Positions 36,443 to 43,372 of a DNA stretch of 64,000 nt are shown here, piece by piece. Both the position numbers and the translations under genes were made by a program. The notes under the pieces are model-generated. The model searched no databases. It was not told where the DNA came from and was given only the letters and a program-made list of their open reading frames with translations. Source of the stretch: Rhizobiales bacterium Y(2018) (lineage in GTDB: Bacteria > Pseudomonadota > Alphaproteobacteria > Rhizobiales > Aestuariivirgaceae); assembly GCA_005502925.1 (NCBI GenBank), contig SCPD01000019.1, positions 1 to 64,000 of the forward strand, in the 5' to 3' direction. Within the stretch, counting starts at the first letter, position 1, and each line of letters starts with the position of its first letter.

Positions 36443-37159
36443 ATGAGTGATGATTTTCACAGACCGACCTATACTGCGGTGAATGCCAATAACGAGCCGA
36501 CCAACACCGACGGCCATTACAACCCGACGCAGGTGCGCCTCTACGGCATCCCCGGCAGGCTGGGCCCCACCTTCGCCGGCGCGCAGGCCTCCATCTCGGC
36601 GTTCAATGATGGCGCCCAAATCAGGCTCGACTTCGGCAATCCCAAGAAGCTCGCGGCCGATATCGATCATGTGATCGAGGTCCTGCGGGCGCTGAAGAAG
36701 GACCCGAGCCGCGCGGCGGTCATGGCGAACGCGCCCTTCTCGGGCAACGAAGCGTCCGAGCACCAGAAGTATCAGCTCGGTCTCGTCATGAAGCTGTTCG
36801 GCACTGTCTTCCTCGATTCCGAATCGCGCAACGAGGAGAAGGAGCTCTCTTCCGGCATCATGTTCGGCTATGCGTATGAAGGGCACACTTATGATTTTCC
36901 CAAGCCGAAGATCATGCTCGTCCCGTCGCTGCCGCTATCGGGCCGTATTCCCAAGGATGATTCGGGCTACGACAAGAAATACGACGAAGGCTATCGCGTC
37001 TGGCTGGTCGACAAGCTCGATCAATGCGTCGAGGTCGAGGTCAACCAGGGCTTCGTCGACGAGATCGTTCTCGAAGCCAACCTGCCCGGCAAACGCTCAC
37101 CCACCATGTACGGCGCCAAGATGGCGCTCGCCCATCGCAGTGGCAGGCTGACGGAGTAG
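36443..37159 (+). CDS. Conserved-looking protein of unknown function
   Basis: I do not recognise this 238-residue protein. It is soluble, of mixed alpha/beta character, with an N-terminal polar stretch (NANNEPTNTDGHYNPTQVRLYGIPGRLG) and a C-terminal part YRVWLVDKLDQCVEVEVNQGFVDEIVLEANLPGKRSPTMYGAKMAL. AGGAGA lies 6 bp before ATG 36443, 21 bp after the peptidase stop. It closes the plus-strand operon, facing the MFS gene with a 4-bp gap. Confidence 0.65.
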   Translation: MSDDFHRPTYTAVNANNEPTNTDGHYNPTQVRLYGIPGRLGPTFAGAQASISAFNDGAQIRLDFGNPKKLAADIDHVIEVLRALKKDPSRAAVMANAPFSGNEASEHQKYQLGLVMKLFGTVFLDSESRNEEKELSSGIMFGYAYEGHTYDFPKPKIMLVPSLPLSGRIPKDDSGYDKKYDEGYRVWLVDKLDQCVEVEVNQGFVDEIVLEANLPGKRSPTMYGAKMALAHRSGRLTE

Positions 37160-37163
37160 AGAA

Positions 37164-38354
37164 CTAGGCGGCCTGCTTGCGGCTCCTGGAAACATTCAGC
37201 GCATATCTGAATGTGACCAGGAGCGCGATCAGAAGAACCGGAAGAACGATCAGATTCACCGCCGTCCAGCCGAAATGGACGAAGACCGTTCCAGCCGAGA
37301 AGGCGGCGACGGTCACTGTCGAGTTGTTGATGAACTCGCCGATCGCCTGCACGCGGGCTCTGACGGCGGCGTCCTGTGGTTGCGACAGCAGCACCGACGC
37401 GCTGACAAACATGAAGTTCCAGCCGATTCCGAGCAACAGCAGAGCCAGTGTGAGATGCGGCATGGATGTTCCCAGCAGCGCGGTCAGGAGGCTGGCGAAC
37501 AGCAATGCGACTCCGAGGAACAGGATCCGCACTTCGCCGATCCGGGCGATCAGCAAGCCGGTCACCAGCGACGGCCCATACATGCCGAGCAGATGCCATT
37601 GGACGACGAAGGCCGCATCCGCCACCGAATGGCCGAAATGCACCGTCGCCAAAGGCGAGGCGGTCATCACGAACACCATCACCGAAAAAGCGACGGCGCC
37701 GTTGACCAGTCCGGCGACGATATTGGGCTGCCAGACGATCTGCGGCCGCATGGCCGCTGGACTGGCCGTTTCGGAGCGCGGCCGTGGAATGTCGAGCAGG
37801 CCGGTGACCAGGAACGAAACGACGCTCAAGCCGGCGACGATCAGGAAAGAGCTGGTGAAAGGCGGCAGCTGGAACAAGCCCTGGGTCAGGCTGATGAGCA
37901 GGGGCCCGACGAAGACCCCGATGATGCTGCTCCCGACCACCACGGATATGGCCGTGCCTTTCGATGCCGCATCGACGCCTTCGGCCGCCGCATAGCGGTA
38001 GAATTGCGCAAAGGCCATGAAGGCGCCCCACAAGGCAACGCCGAGGCAGAACAGGCTGAAGCTCGCCCAGACGACCGCGAGGCTGGTGACGGCGCCGCTG
38101 AGGCAGCCGAAGAGCGAGCCGAGCAGAAATCCCCGCTTGCGCCCGAAGCGGAGCATGAAGCCGGCGGCCGGCATGCTGAGCACCGCATTGGCCAGGCACA
38201 TCAGCGCGAAAGGGAGCGTCGCGAGCGATTTGTCGGCGGCGAGCTGATGGCCGACGAGGCCGCTCAGCGTCAATATGATCGCCCCCGCCGAGAGCCAGAG
38301 AAGCTGGCACGCCGCCAAGGTTGCGATGAGGCGATATTCCTTGCGCTGTATCAT
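37164..38354 (-). CDS. MFS exporter
   Basis: A 396-residue membrane protein with 12 hydrophobic spans and MFS loop motifs (MLRFGRKRGFLLGS after span 2; LIARIGEVRILFLG at mid-protein). The overall look is that of the YfcJ/YbjJ-like efflux group. It is the last gene of a minus-strand set with the desulfurase and the adenylating enzyme. In that setting export of a small product or self-protection is a reasonable guess, as MccC does for microcin C. Confidence 0.78.
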   Translation of the reverse strand: MIQRKEYRLIATLAACQLLWLSAGAIILTLSGLVGHQLAADKSLATLPFALMCLANAVLSMPAAGFMLRFGRKRGFLLGSLFGCLSGAVTSLAVVWASFSLFCLGVALWGAFMAFAQFYRYAAAEGVDAASKGTAISVVVGSSIIGVFVGPLLISLTQGLFQLPPFTSSFLIVAGLSVVSFLVTGLLDIPRPRSETASPAAMRPQIVWQPNIVAGLVNGAVAFSVMVFVMTASPLATVHFGHSVADAAFVVQWHLLGMYGPSLVTGLLIARIGEVRILFLGVALLFASLLTALLGTSMPHLTLALLLLGIGWNFMFVSASVLLSQPQDAAVRARVQAIGEFINNSTVTVAAFSAGTVFVHFGWTAVNLIVLPVLLIALLVTFRYALNVSRSRKQAA

Positions 38355-38379
38355 GACGGCGGCTCCCGCGAGCGATGGT

Positions 38380-39600
38380 TCAGTTCATGCGGCGCATGAT
38401 GGTTTGCATGGCCGCCAGGAAATGCCGGACTTCTTCTTCCGTGTTGTAGATATACAAGGACACGCGCAGCATGTTCCCGGATATGCCGAGCCTTTCGGCA
38501 AGCGGATGGGCGCAGAAGAAGCCGGAGCGCGTCATGATGCCGAAATTCTCGCTGAGCGAAACCGCGACATCGTCGAGATTGAAATGCTGCGACGGGGTGA
38601 ACAAAGCTCCGACCGGTATATGCGGCTGCCGGTGGGCGATGACCGGCCGGCAGCCTTTGATATCGGCGAGGGTATCGCGCAGCGCATCCGCCAGCCGGTG
38701 CTGATGCGCGTGGATTCTGTCGAAACCGACGCCCTGGAGATAGTCGACCGCCGCAGCAAGCCCCAGCGCGCCGCTGATATTGGGCGTGCCGGCCTCCAGG
38801 CGATAGGGCAGCGCACGCAGGCTGTAGCCCGTGCGTGTGACCCGCTCGACGGCGCCGCCGCCGAGCAGCAAAGGCTCGAGCCGCTCGAGCGCCGCCATCG
38901 CGCCGGTCAGGATGCCGATGCCGGTCGGCGCCAGCATCTTGTGTCCGCTGAAGGCGAGGTAATCGCAGCCGAGCGCTCCGACGTCGATCCGCGAATGCGG
39001 CGCGAGTTGCGCGGCATCGATCAGGGTCAGGACGCCACGCTCGCGCGCCAGCCGGCAGATTTCGGCGCACGGATTGACCACGCCCGTGACGTTCGAGGCG
39101 GCGCTGAAGGCGAAGAGGCGCGGTCTTTCGCGGTCGAGTGCCGCCGCGACTTGGGCTGGGTCAAGCGGCGCCAGCGGGTCGTGGTCGAGCCATAGGGCTG
39201 TCGCTTCGCGCATCCAGGGCAGGATATTCGAGTGATGCTCGCCGATCGGCACGAGGATCTTGTCGGTTTTGCTCAATCCGAGGCCGCGGGCGACCAGGTT
39301 GATAGCTTCCGTCGCATTGCGCACGAAACTGACCGCCGGCGGCGGAACGGACAGATATCCGGCGATCCTTCTTCGCGCCGTTTCGTAGGCTTCCGAGGCT
39401 TCTTCCGACAGCAGATGTTTGCCGCGATGGACATTGGCGGTGAAGTCGGTCGAATACCGGCTTTCCTTGTCGAGAACGCTTTGCGGCTTCAACGTCGTCG
39501 CCGCCGAATCGAGATAGATGATCGGCCGGCCGGCGAAGCGCCGCTTCAGAACCGGAAAATCCTGGCGGACGCCGATATCCATGACCTCATCCGCGCTCAT
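38380..39600 (-). CDS. SufS-like cysteine desulfurase (aminotransferase class V)
   Basis: A 406-residue PLP enzyme of SufS size. It shows IYLDSAATTLKPQSVLD at the start, EHHSNILPW, LTLIDAAQLAPHSRIDV, FSGHKMLAPTGIGILTG with the PLP lysine, GTPNISGALGLAAAVDYL, and the catalytic cysteine in RSGFFCAHPLAERLGI. It takes sulfur from cysteine as a persulfide. No Fe-S assembly genes are nearby. Instead it overlaps the adenylating-enzyme gene by 4 bp and lies in a cluster with YcaO and TfuA, so sulfur delivery to a peptide is a good hypothesis. Confidence 0.82.
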   Translation of the reverse strand: MSADEVMDIGVRQDFPVLKRRFAGRPIIYLDSAATTLKPQSVLDKESRYSTDFTANVHRGKHLLSEEASEAYETARRRIAGYLSVPPPAVSFVRNATEAINLVARGLGLSKTDKILVPIGEHHSNILPWMREATALWLDHDPLAPLDPAQVAAALDRERPRLFAFSAASNVTGVVNPCAEICRLARERGVLTLIDAAQLAPHSRIDVGALGCDYLAFSGHKMLAPTGIGILTGAMAALERLEPLLLGGGAVERVTRTGYSLRALPYRLEAGTPNISGALGLAAAVDYLQGVGFDRIHAHQHRLADALRDTLADIKGCRPVIAHRQPHIPVGALFTPSQHFNLDDVAVSLSENFGIMTRSGFFCAHPLAERLGISGNMLRVSLYIYNTEEEVRHFLAAMQTIMRRMN

Positions 39601-41114
39601 GCGCGCGCCGTCAGGCGAAACTTCATCGACGGTTCCGGATCGAGCCGCTGCGCCGGCCGGATGATGACGTCGTTGACCGCCAATCGCGCCCGCACAAGCC
39701 GCTCGATCTCGTCACGCCGGACAGCTGTCCCCGGCGCCGGCACGACATCGATCGTCAAGGCGGCGTCACCGGTCTGGGTGCAGCGATAGAAGTCGATGTC
39801 GGCGATCTCGGCGAGAATATCATCGATCTCCCGTGTGGTGAACATCCGGCCGCCAAGATGCAGCACATCTTTGCGCCGGCCGTGAAACTCCAGGCATTGC
39901 CAATCGGACAAGGCGCAGTTGCAATCGATATCGGCGAGTCGGGCGATATCGCCGACCTCATATCTGATCAGCGGCATGAGCCGGCCGGCCACGACGGTCG
40001 TCACGACCGAACCGATCCCGTCCGGCGACGACATCCCGTTTTCGTCCATGATCTCGATGATCGCGTGATCCTCATAGACATGCCAGTGCCCGTTTTTGCA
40101 TTCGACGCCAAGCCGGCAACCGCCGAGCTCGGTCGCCGAATAAGTGTCGTAGACCGGCGCGCCGAATAACGTTGCGAGCGCGCGCTTGTGAATCTTCGAC
40201 GCATATTGGTAGCTGGTCAGGATGAGTTCGATTTTCGGCAGATAGAGCCCGAGCCTTTGCGCCTCGCGGCCGAACCACATGAGATAGTAGGGATTGACCA
40301 GCAGGATTTCGGGTCGGAACGCCCACAATTCTTCTGCGATATTCCGGATCAGGGCCTCGGGAGCGCTGAACAGATCTTCGGTCGAATTGAGATAGAGGAC
40401 GATCCCATGATGCACGCGCTGCTCGAGCGGCAGCTTGCCGAGATGGCATTCGGTCGCCGAGCACAAGGGCGTTGTCAGGATCGCGGTCCGCGGCGTCCGT
40501 CCGCTGAAATCGAGGCCCCACACCTCTTCGTAATCGGGCGGCACCTGATCGATCGTGGTGTCGGAAATGACCTGGACACGCTCATCGGTGGTGCCGCTGG
40601 TGCGCGCGATGCGCAGACGGCCTGAGGCCAGGCCCTCCGGAATATCGACGGAGTCCGCCAGCAGGCTGTTGAAATTCTCCCGCAGCGCGGCTTTGTTCAG
40701 GACCGGCAATGTCCTCAGGCCCTCGACGTCCTCTATGTCCGCGAGACGATAGCGCTGATTGTCCCGGTAGAATGGCACATTGGTTCCGGCAAAGCGCAGG
40801 AAGTCCCGCAAGATCTCGTTGCGCAATTCGCTCTGCATCTGGTTGCGGAACGGACGTTGACGTCTCCTGAGTTCGGGGTCCGGCAGATCATTGGTGAATC
40901 CGAGATCAGTAAGCACACGGAGTATTTCAGGAGTCGGTTGTCGGCCTCCATCACTCAATCCCTCTTCATGCTCGATGGAGAGATGGAAGCCGGTACGGCC
41001 ATCGCGCAGCTCAGCCTTCGTCTCATCGAGAAAGACGATCTCGATTGCCTTGTGCAGGCCCCATTCTTTCGATGCGATTTCGAGCCTGTCCGGCATGTTC
41101 TGCAAGCGGAGCAT
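39597..41114 (-). CDS. PaaK/CapK-like adenylate-forming enzyme with an extra N-terminal domain
   Basis: The main part is an ANL-type enzyme of the phenylacetate-CoA ligase/coenzyme F390 synthetase group: LRIARTSGTTDERVQVI is the phosphate loop, YDTYSATELGG the A5 motif and LIRYEVGDIARL the A7 motif, with GRRKDVLHLGGRMFTTREIDDIL as the hinge. It should activate a carboxylate with ATP. The first 85-90 residues (LEIASKEWGLHKAIEIVFLDE ... PTPEILRVLTDLGF) precede the family homology and are unassigned. The start is uncertain: ATG 41114 or 41096. It is divergent from three tiny peptide genes and coupled to the desulfurase gene. Confidence 0.75.
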   Translation of the reverse strand: MLRLQNMPDRLEIASKEWGLHKAIEIVFLDETKAELRDGRTGFHLSIEHEEGLSDGGRQPTPEILRVLTDLGFTNDLPDPELRRRQRPFRNQMQSELRNEILRDFLRFAGTNVPFYRDNQRYRLADIEDVEGLRTLPVLNKAALRENFNSLLADSVDIPEGLASGRLRIARTSGTTDERVQVISDTTIDQVPPDYEEVWGLDFSGRTPRTAILTTPLCSATECHLGKLPLEQRVHHGIVLYLNSTEDLFSAPEALIRNIAEELWAFRPEILLVNPYYLMWFGREAQRLGLYLPKIELILTSYQYASKIHKRALATLFGAPVYDTYSATELGGCRLGVECKNGHWHVYEDHAIIEIMDENGMSSPDGIGSVVTTVVAGRLMPLIRYEVGDIARLADIDCNCALSDWQCLEFHGRRKDVLHLGGRMFTTREIDDILAEIADIDFYRCTQTGDAALTIDVVPAPGTAVRRDEIERLVRARLAVNDVIIRPAQRLDPEPSMKFRLTARA

Positions 41115-41127
41115 CCTATTCTTGAGT

Positions 41128-41159
41128 TTGACAATCGAGCAGGCTTGCAACACTATGCT
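41128..41159 (+). promoter_or_regulatory. Possible promoter for the peptide genes
   Basis: A consensus -35 hexamer TTGACA lies at 41128-41133, with CTATGC-like -10 bases at about 41153-41158 (a 19-bp gap, longer than ideal). It is about 50 bp ahead of the first peptide gene and overlaps the 5' region of the divergent adenylating enzyme. Confidence 0.3.
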
Positions 41160-41207
41160 TGGGTTGCAATTCAAGAATCAATACACTTTAGCAACTGGAG
41201 GAACCCC

Positions 41208-41273
41208 ATGAAACTCAAGCTTATCCGCAAGAAGCCGGTCACCAAGCCGATCGCCACCACGCCCGCCGCTTAG
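41208..41273 (+). CDS. Tiny cationic peptide 1 (candidate RiPP precursor)
   Basis: A 66-bp gene for a 21-residue peptide. It begins MKLKLIRKKPV, then T12, KP, I, A, T, TP and ends AA. The ribosome site GGAGG (41197-41201) is 6 bp before ATG 41208. There are six basic residues and none acidic, no Cys and no Ser. It is the first of three near-identical genes in tandem, divergent from the adenylating enzyme. Conservation of length and sequence with the other two shows that the frame is selected. It could be modified at Thr, Pro or Lys, or at a backbone amide. Confidence 0.85.
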   Translation: MKLKLIRKKPVTKPIATTPAA

Positions 41274-41286
41274 TCTGGTCTTTCCG

Positions 41287-41301
41287 CGTCACTCAGTGAC
41301 G
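41287..41301 (+). terminator. Hairpin after peptide gene 1
   Basis: A 6-bp stem CGTCAC/GTGACG with loop TCA lies 13 bp after the stop, followed by GCCTTT. It is a weak terminator or an mRNA-stabilising hairpin. Confidence 0.35.
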
Positions 41302-41407
41302 GCCTTTAATTCGCACAATCGGAATATTCGCTCTGCGCGCTGAGTGCTTGTGGAGAGAATTGATTATGTTGGGCAAAGATACCTGATTTGACTGATGGAG
41401 GAAGCGC

Positions 41408-41473
41408 GTGAAACTCAAGCTCATTCGTAAGAAGCCCGTCATCAAGCCGATCGCCGCGACGCCTATCACCTAG
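41408..41473 (+). CDS. Tiny cationic peptide 2 (candidate RiPP precursor)
   Basis: The second 66-bp gene, starting at GTG 41408 with GGAGG at 41397-41401. The peptide is MKLKLIRKKPV, then I12, KP, I, A, A, TP and ends IT. Residues 1-11 are identical to peptides 1 and 3, while many codons differ at third positions, as expected of genes under protein-level selection. It is 134 bp after gene 1. Confidence 0.85.
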   Translation: MKLKLIRKKPVIKPIAATPIT

Positions 41474-41484
41474 CCCTTTCGACT

Positions 41485-41502
41485 TCGGAGATGGCTCTCC
41501 GA
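41485..41502 (+). terminator. Hairpin after peptide gene 2
   Basis: TCGGAG pairs with CTCCGA around an ATGGCT loop, 11 bp after the stop of peptide gene 2. The position is equivalent to the hairpins after the other two peptide genes. Confidence 0.35.
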
Positions 41503-41583
41503 GTTCCGTGTAATCGAGCGGCCTGCTCTGTGCGACTTTCGAGTCGCGGAGATTGGATTGATATTTGCCATGGGAGCAAACAG

Positions 41584-41649
41584 ATGAAGCTGAAACTCAT
41601 TCGTAAGAAACCTGTCGCCAAGCCGGTCGCGGCAACGCCACAGACGTAA
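41584..41649 (+). CDS. Tiny cationic peptide 3 (candidate RiPP precursor)
   Basis: The third 66-bp gene, ATG 41584 with GGGAG at 41573-41577. The peptide is MKLKLIRKKPV, then A12, KP, V, A, A, TP and ends QT. It is the most diverged copy in DNA yet keeps every invariant residue. Across the three, positions 12, 15, 17, 20 and 21 vary and all others are fixed. It is 110 bp after gene 2 and convergent with a GNAT gene. Confidence 0.85.
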   Translation: MKLKLIRKKPVAKPVAATPQT

Positions 41650-41651
41650 CC

Positions 41652-41680
41652 GGTCGGAGTCAGCTCTGGACTCTGTGACC
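41652..41680. terminator. Hairpin between peptide gene 3 and the GNAT gene
   Basis: GGTC and GACC enclose a GAGTC/GACTC stem with loop AGCTCTG. It sits between convergent genes, overlapping the end of the GNAT gene, and may terminate the peptide transcript. Confidence 0.35.
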
Positions 41681-42178
41681 TTCTAGCTCTTTCACCATCT
41701 CGATCGCCGGGAGCGTCACGCTTGTGCGCAACCGCAGGCCAAGCTCCCGGCTGCGCTCGAAACCGAGCCGCCGATAGAAGCCCTCGGCGTTCAAGCTCGC
41801 GTGACATTCGAAATGCGTCATCCCGTGGATTCGGGCCGCGTCTTCGCACCACTGATAGAGCCGGCGGCCGAGACCACGGCGCACGGCGTCCGGGTGGACG
41901 GCGAAATGCCTGATATGGGCGAGGCCCTCGACCACAACGCCCGAGCCCGGGCGCTCGAGGCTCCAGCCGCCGCAGGCCAGAAGCTGGCCTGCCTCGTCCT
42001 CGATCAGGCCATAGCGGCCGGAGGCGAGGAGAACGGGATTGGCCTTGGTGATCATCGGCAGCGCCTGGGCCAGGAGGTCGGCCGGATAGGCGCCCGCCAT
42101 CAGGGCCCGGTAGGATAGGTCCAACAGATCGCTCACTGCCGCCCGGTCGTCGGAGGAGGCCGTCCTTAACCGTTCCAT
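41660..42178 (-). CDS. GNAT family N-acetyltransferase
   Basis: About 172 residues with a full GNAT core: GLIEDEAGQLLACGGWSL, HIRHFAVHPDAVRRGLGRRLYQWCEDAAR (R-R-G-L-G-R acetyl-CoA loop) and FECHASLNAEGFYRRLGFERSRELGLRL. The substrate is unknown. It is convergent with the three peptide genes. Self-protection by acetylating a product is conceivable (compare MccE in microcin C clusters) but not shown. I start it at ATG 42178. Confidence 0.8.
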   Translation of the reverse strand: MERLRTASSDDRAAVSDLLDLSYRALMAGAYPADLLAQALPMITKANPVLLASGRYGLIEDEAGQLLACGGWSLERPGSGVVVEGLAHIRHFAVHPDAVRRGLGRRLYQWCEDAARIHGMTHFECHASLNAEGFYRRLGFERSRELGLRLRTSVTLPAIEMVKELEGHRVQS

Positions 42179-42286
42179 CACCTGAATTGAGCATGACTGT
42201 TCGCCGGCCGCCAGCCAAGCCTCCGGCACAGGCTTTGCGTGGCAAGGCCAAAGTCCGTGCCGCTATGGCACAGGGAGAGAGACGAA

Positions 42287-43348
42287 ATGTTGGCTGGGGT
42301 AAACGCGGCGGAAAAGCGGGTCGACTGGGTCGATTACGCCAAAGGCATCTGTATCATTCTGGTCGTCATGATGCATTCGACGCTGGGCGTCGAAAAGGCG
42401 GCCGGCGAGCTCTCCTGGCTCAACGGCTTCATCGAATGGGCAAGGCCCTTCCGCATGCCGGACTTCTTCCTGATTTCAGGCCTGTTCCTCAGCAGCCGCA
42501 TCGACCGCCCCTGGCGCTCCTATCTCGACACCAAGCTCCTGCATTTCGCCTATTTCTACATCCTGTGGATGACCATCCAGTACGGCATGAAGAGCTGGGG
42601 CATCATTCAGACCGAAGGCCCGCTGGCGGCCCTCCAGGCCTACGGCCTGGGCTTTATCCAGCCCTTCGGCACCTTGTGGTTCATCTATCTCCTCGCCATC
42701 TTCTTCGTCGCCGCCAAGGCTTTGCGCCGTTTCCCGCCGCTTCTCGTCTTCATCGCCGCCGCACTGCTTGAAATGGCGCCGATCGAGACCGGCTGGCTGG
42801 TCATCGACGAATTCGCCGGCCGCTTCGTCTATTTCTTCGCCGGCTACTGGCTGGCGCCCAGGGTCTTCGCCTTCGCCCGCGAGGTCGGCGGCCTCAATCC
42901 GCTCGCCATCCTGGCTGGTCTCGTCGCCTGGGGCGCCATCAACGCCATCCTGGTCGACAAGGGCTGGTCGCATCTGCCCGGCATCGGCCTGGCGCTCGGC
43001 TTCATCGGCGCCGGCGCCGTCATCTCGACCGGCGTCTTCCTGGCGCGCTTCAGGATCGCCGAGCCGATCCGCTATTGCGGCCAGAATTCCATCGTCATCT
43101 ATCTCGCCTTCTTCATGTTCATGGCCGCCACCCGCACCGTGCTCCTGAAAACAGGCCTGGTCGATGATCTGGCCGTCATTTCGCTCATTGTTACGCTCGC
43201 GGGCGTCATCGGGCCGGTGCTGCTCTTCTGGGCGGTGCGCAAGACTCCCCTGAGCTTCCTCTTCATCCGTCCGCTATGGGCCCGGATTCCTGCGACTTCA
43301 CGTCAACCCAATCTTGTCAGCAGCGCGCCGGGAAGGCTGGAAGCTTGA
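42287..43348 (+). CDS. Membrane acyltransferase (acyltransferase 3 family)
   Basis: A 353-residue membrane protein with about 10 spans. RVDWVDYAKGICIILVVMMHS is the classic start of acyltransferase 3 proteins, with the catalytic His in V-x-x-H; RPFRMPDFFLISGLFLSSRIDRPW follows as expected. Such enzymes put acyl groups on sugars of the cell surface. AGGGAGAG precedes ATG 42287. There is no link to the peptide cluster beyond proximity. Confidence 0.82.
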   Translation: MLAGVNAAEKRVDWVDYAKGICIILVVMMHSTLGVEKAAGELSWLNGFIEWARPFRMPDFFLISGLFLSSRIDRPWRSYLDTKLLHFAYFYILWMTIQYGMKSWGIIQTEGPLAALQAYGLGFIQPFGTLWFIYLLAIFFVAAKALRRFPPLLVFIAAALLEMAPIETGWLVIDEFAGRFVYFFAGYWLAPRVFAFAREVGGLNPLAILAGLVAWGAINAILVDKGWSHLPGIGLALGFIGAGAVISTGVFLARFRIAEPIRYCGQNSIVIYLAFFMFMAATRTVLLKTGLVDDLAVISLIVTLAGVIGPVLLFWAVRKTPLSFLFIRPLWARIPATSRQPNLVSSAPGRLEA

Positions 43349-43372
43349 GGTAGAGGGTGGCATTATGGGGGC

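Noticed and set aside
38380-39600. Reading the desulfurase as the housekeeping SufS of an Fe-S assembly operon.
   Set aside because: No sufB, sufC, sufD, sufE, sufU or iscR gene is near, and the gene overlaps the adenylating-enzyme gene instead.
41208-41649. The three peptides as daptides, lasso peptides, lanthipeptides or azoline (TOMM) precursors.
   Set aside because: There is no Cys or Ser for lanthionines or azolines, no lasso cyclase, and no daptide-type class III aminotransferase with oxidoreductase and methyltransferase. Peptide 1 also ends in Ala-Ala rather than Thr.
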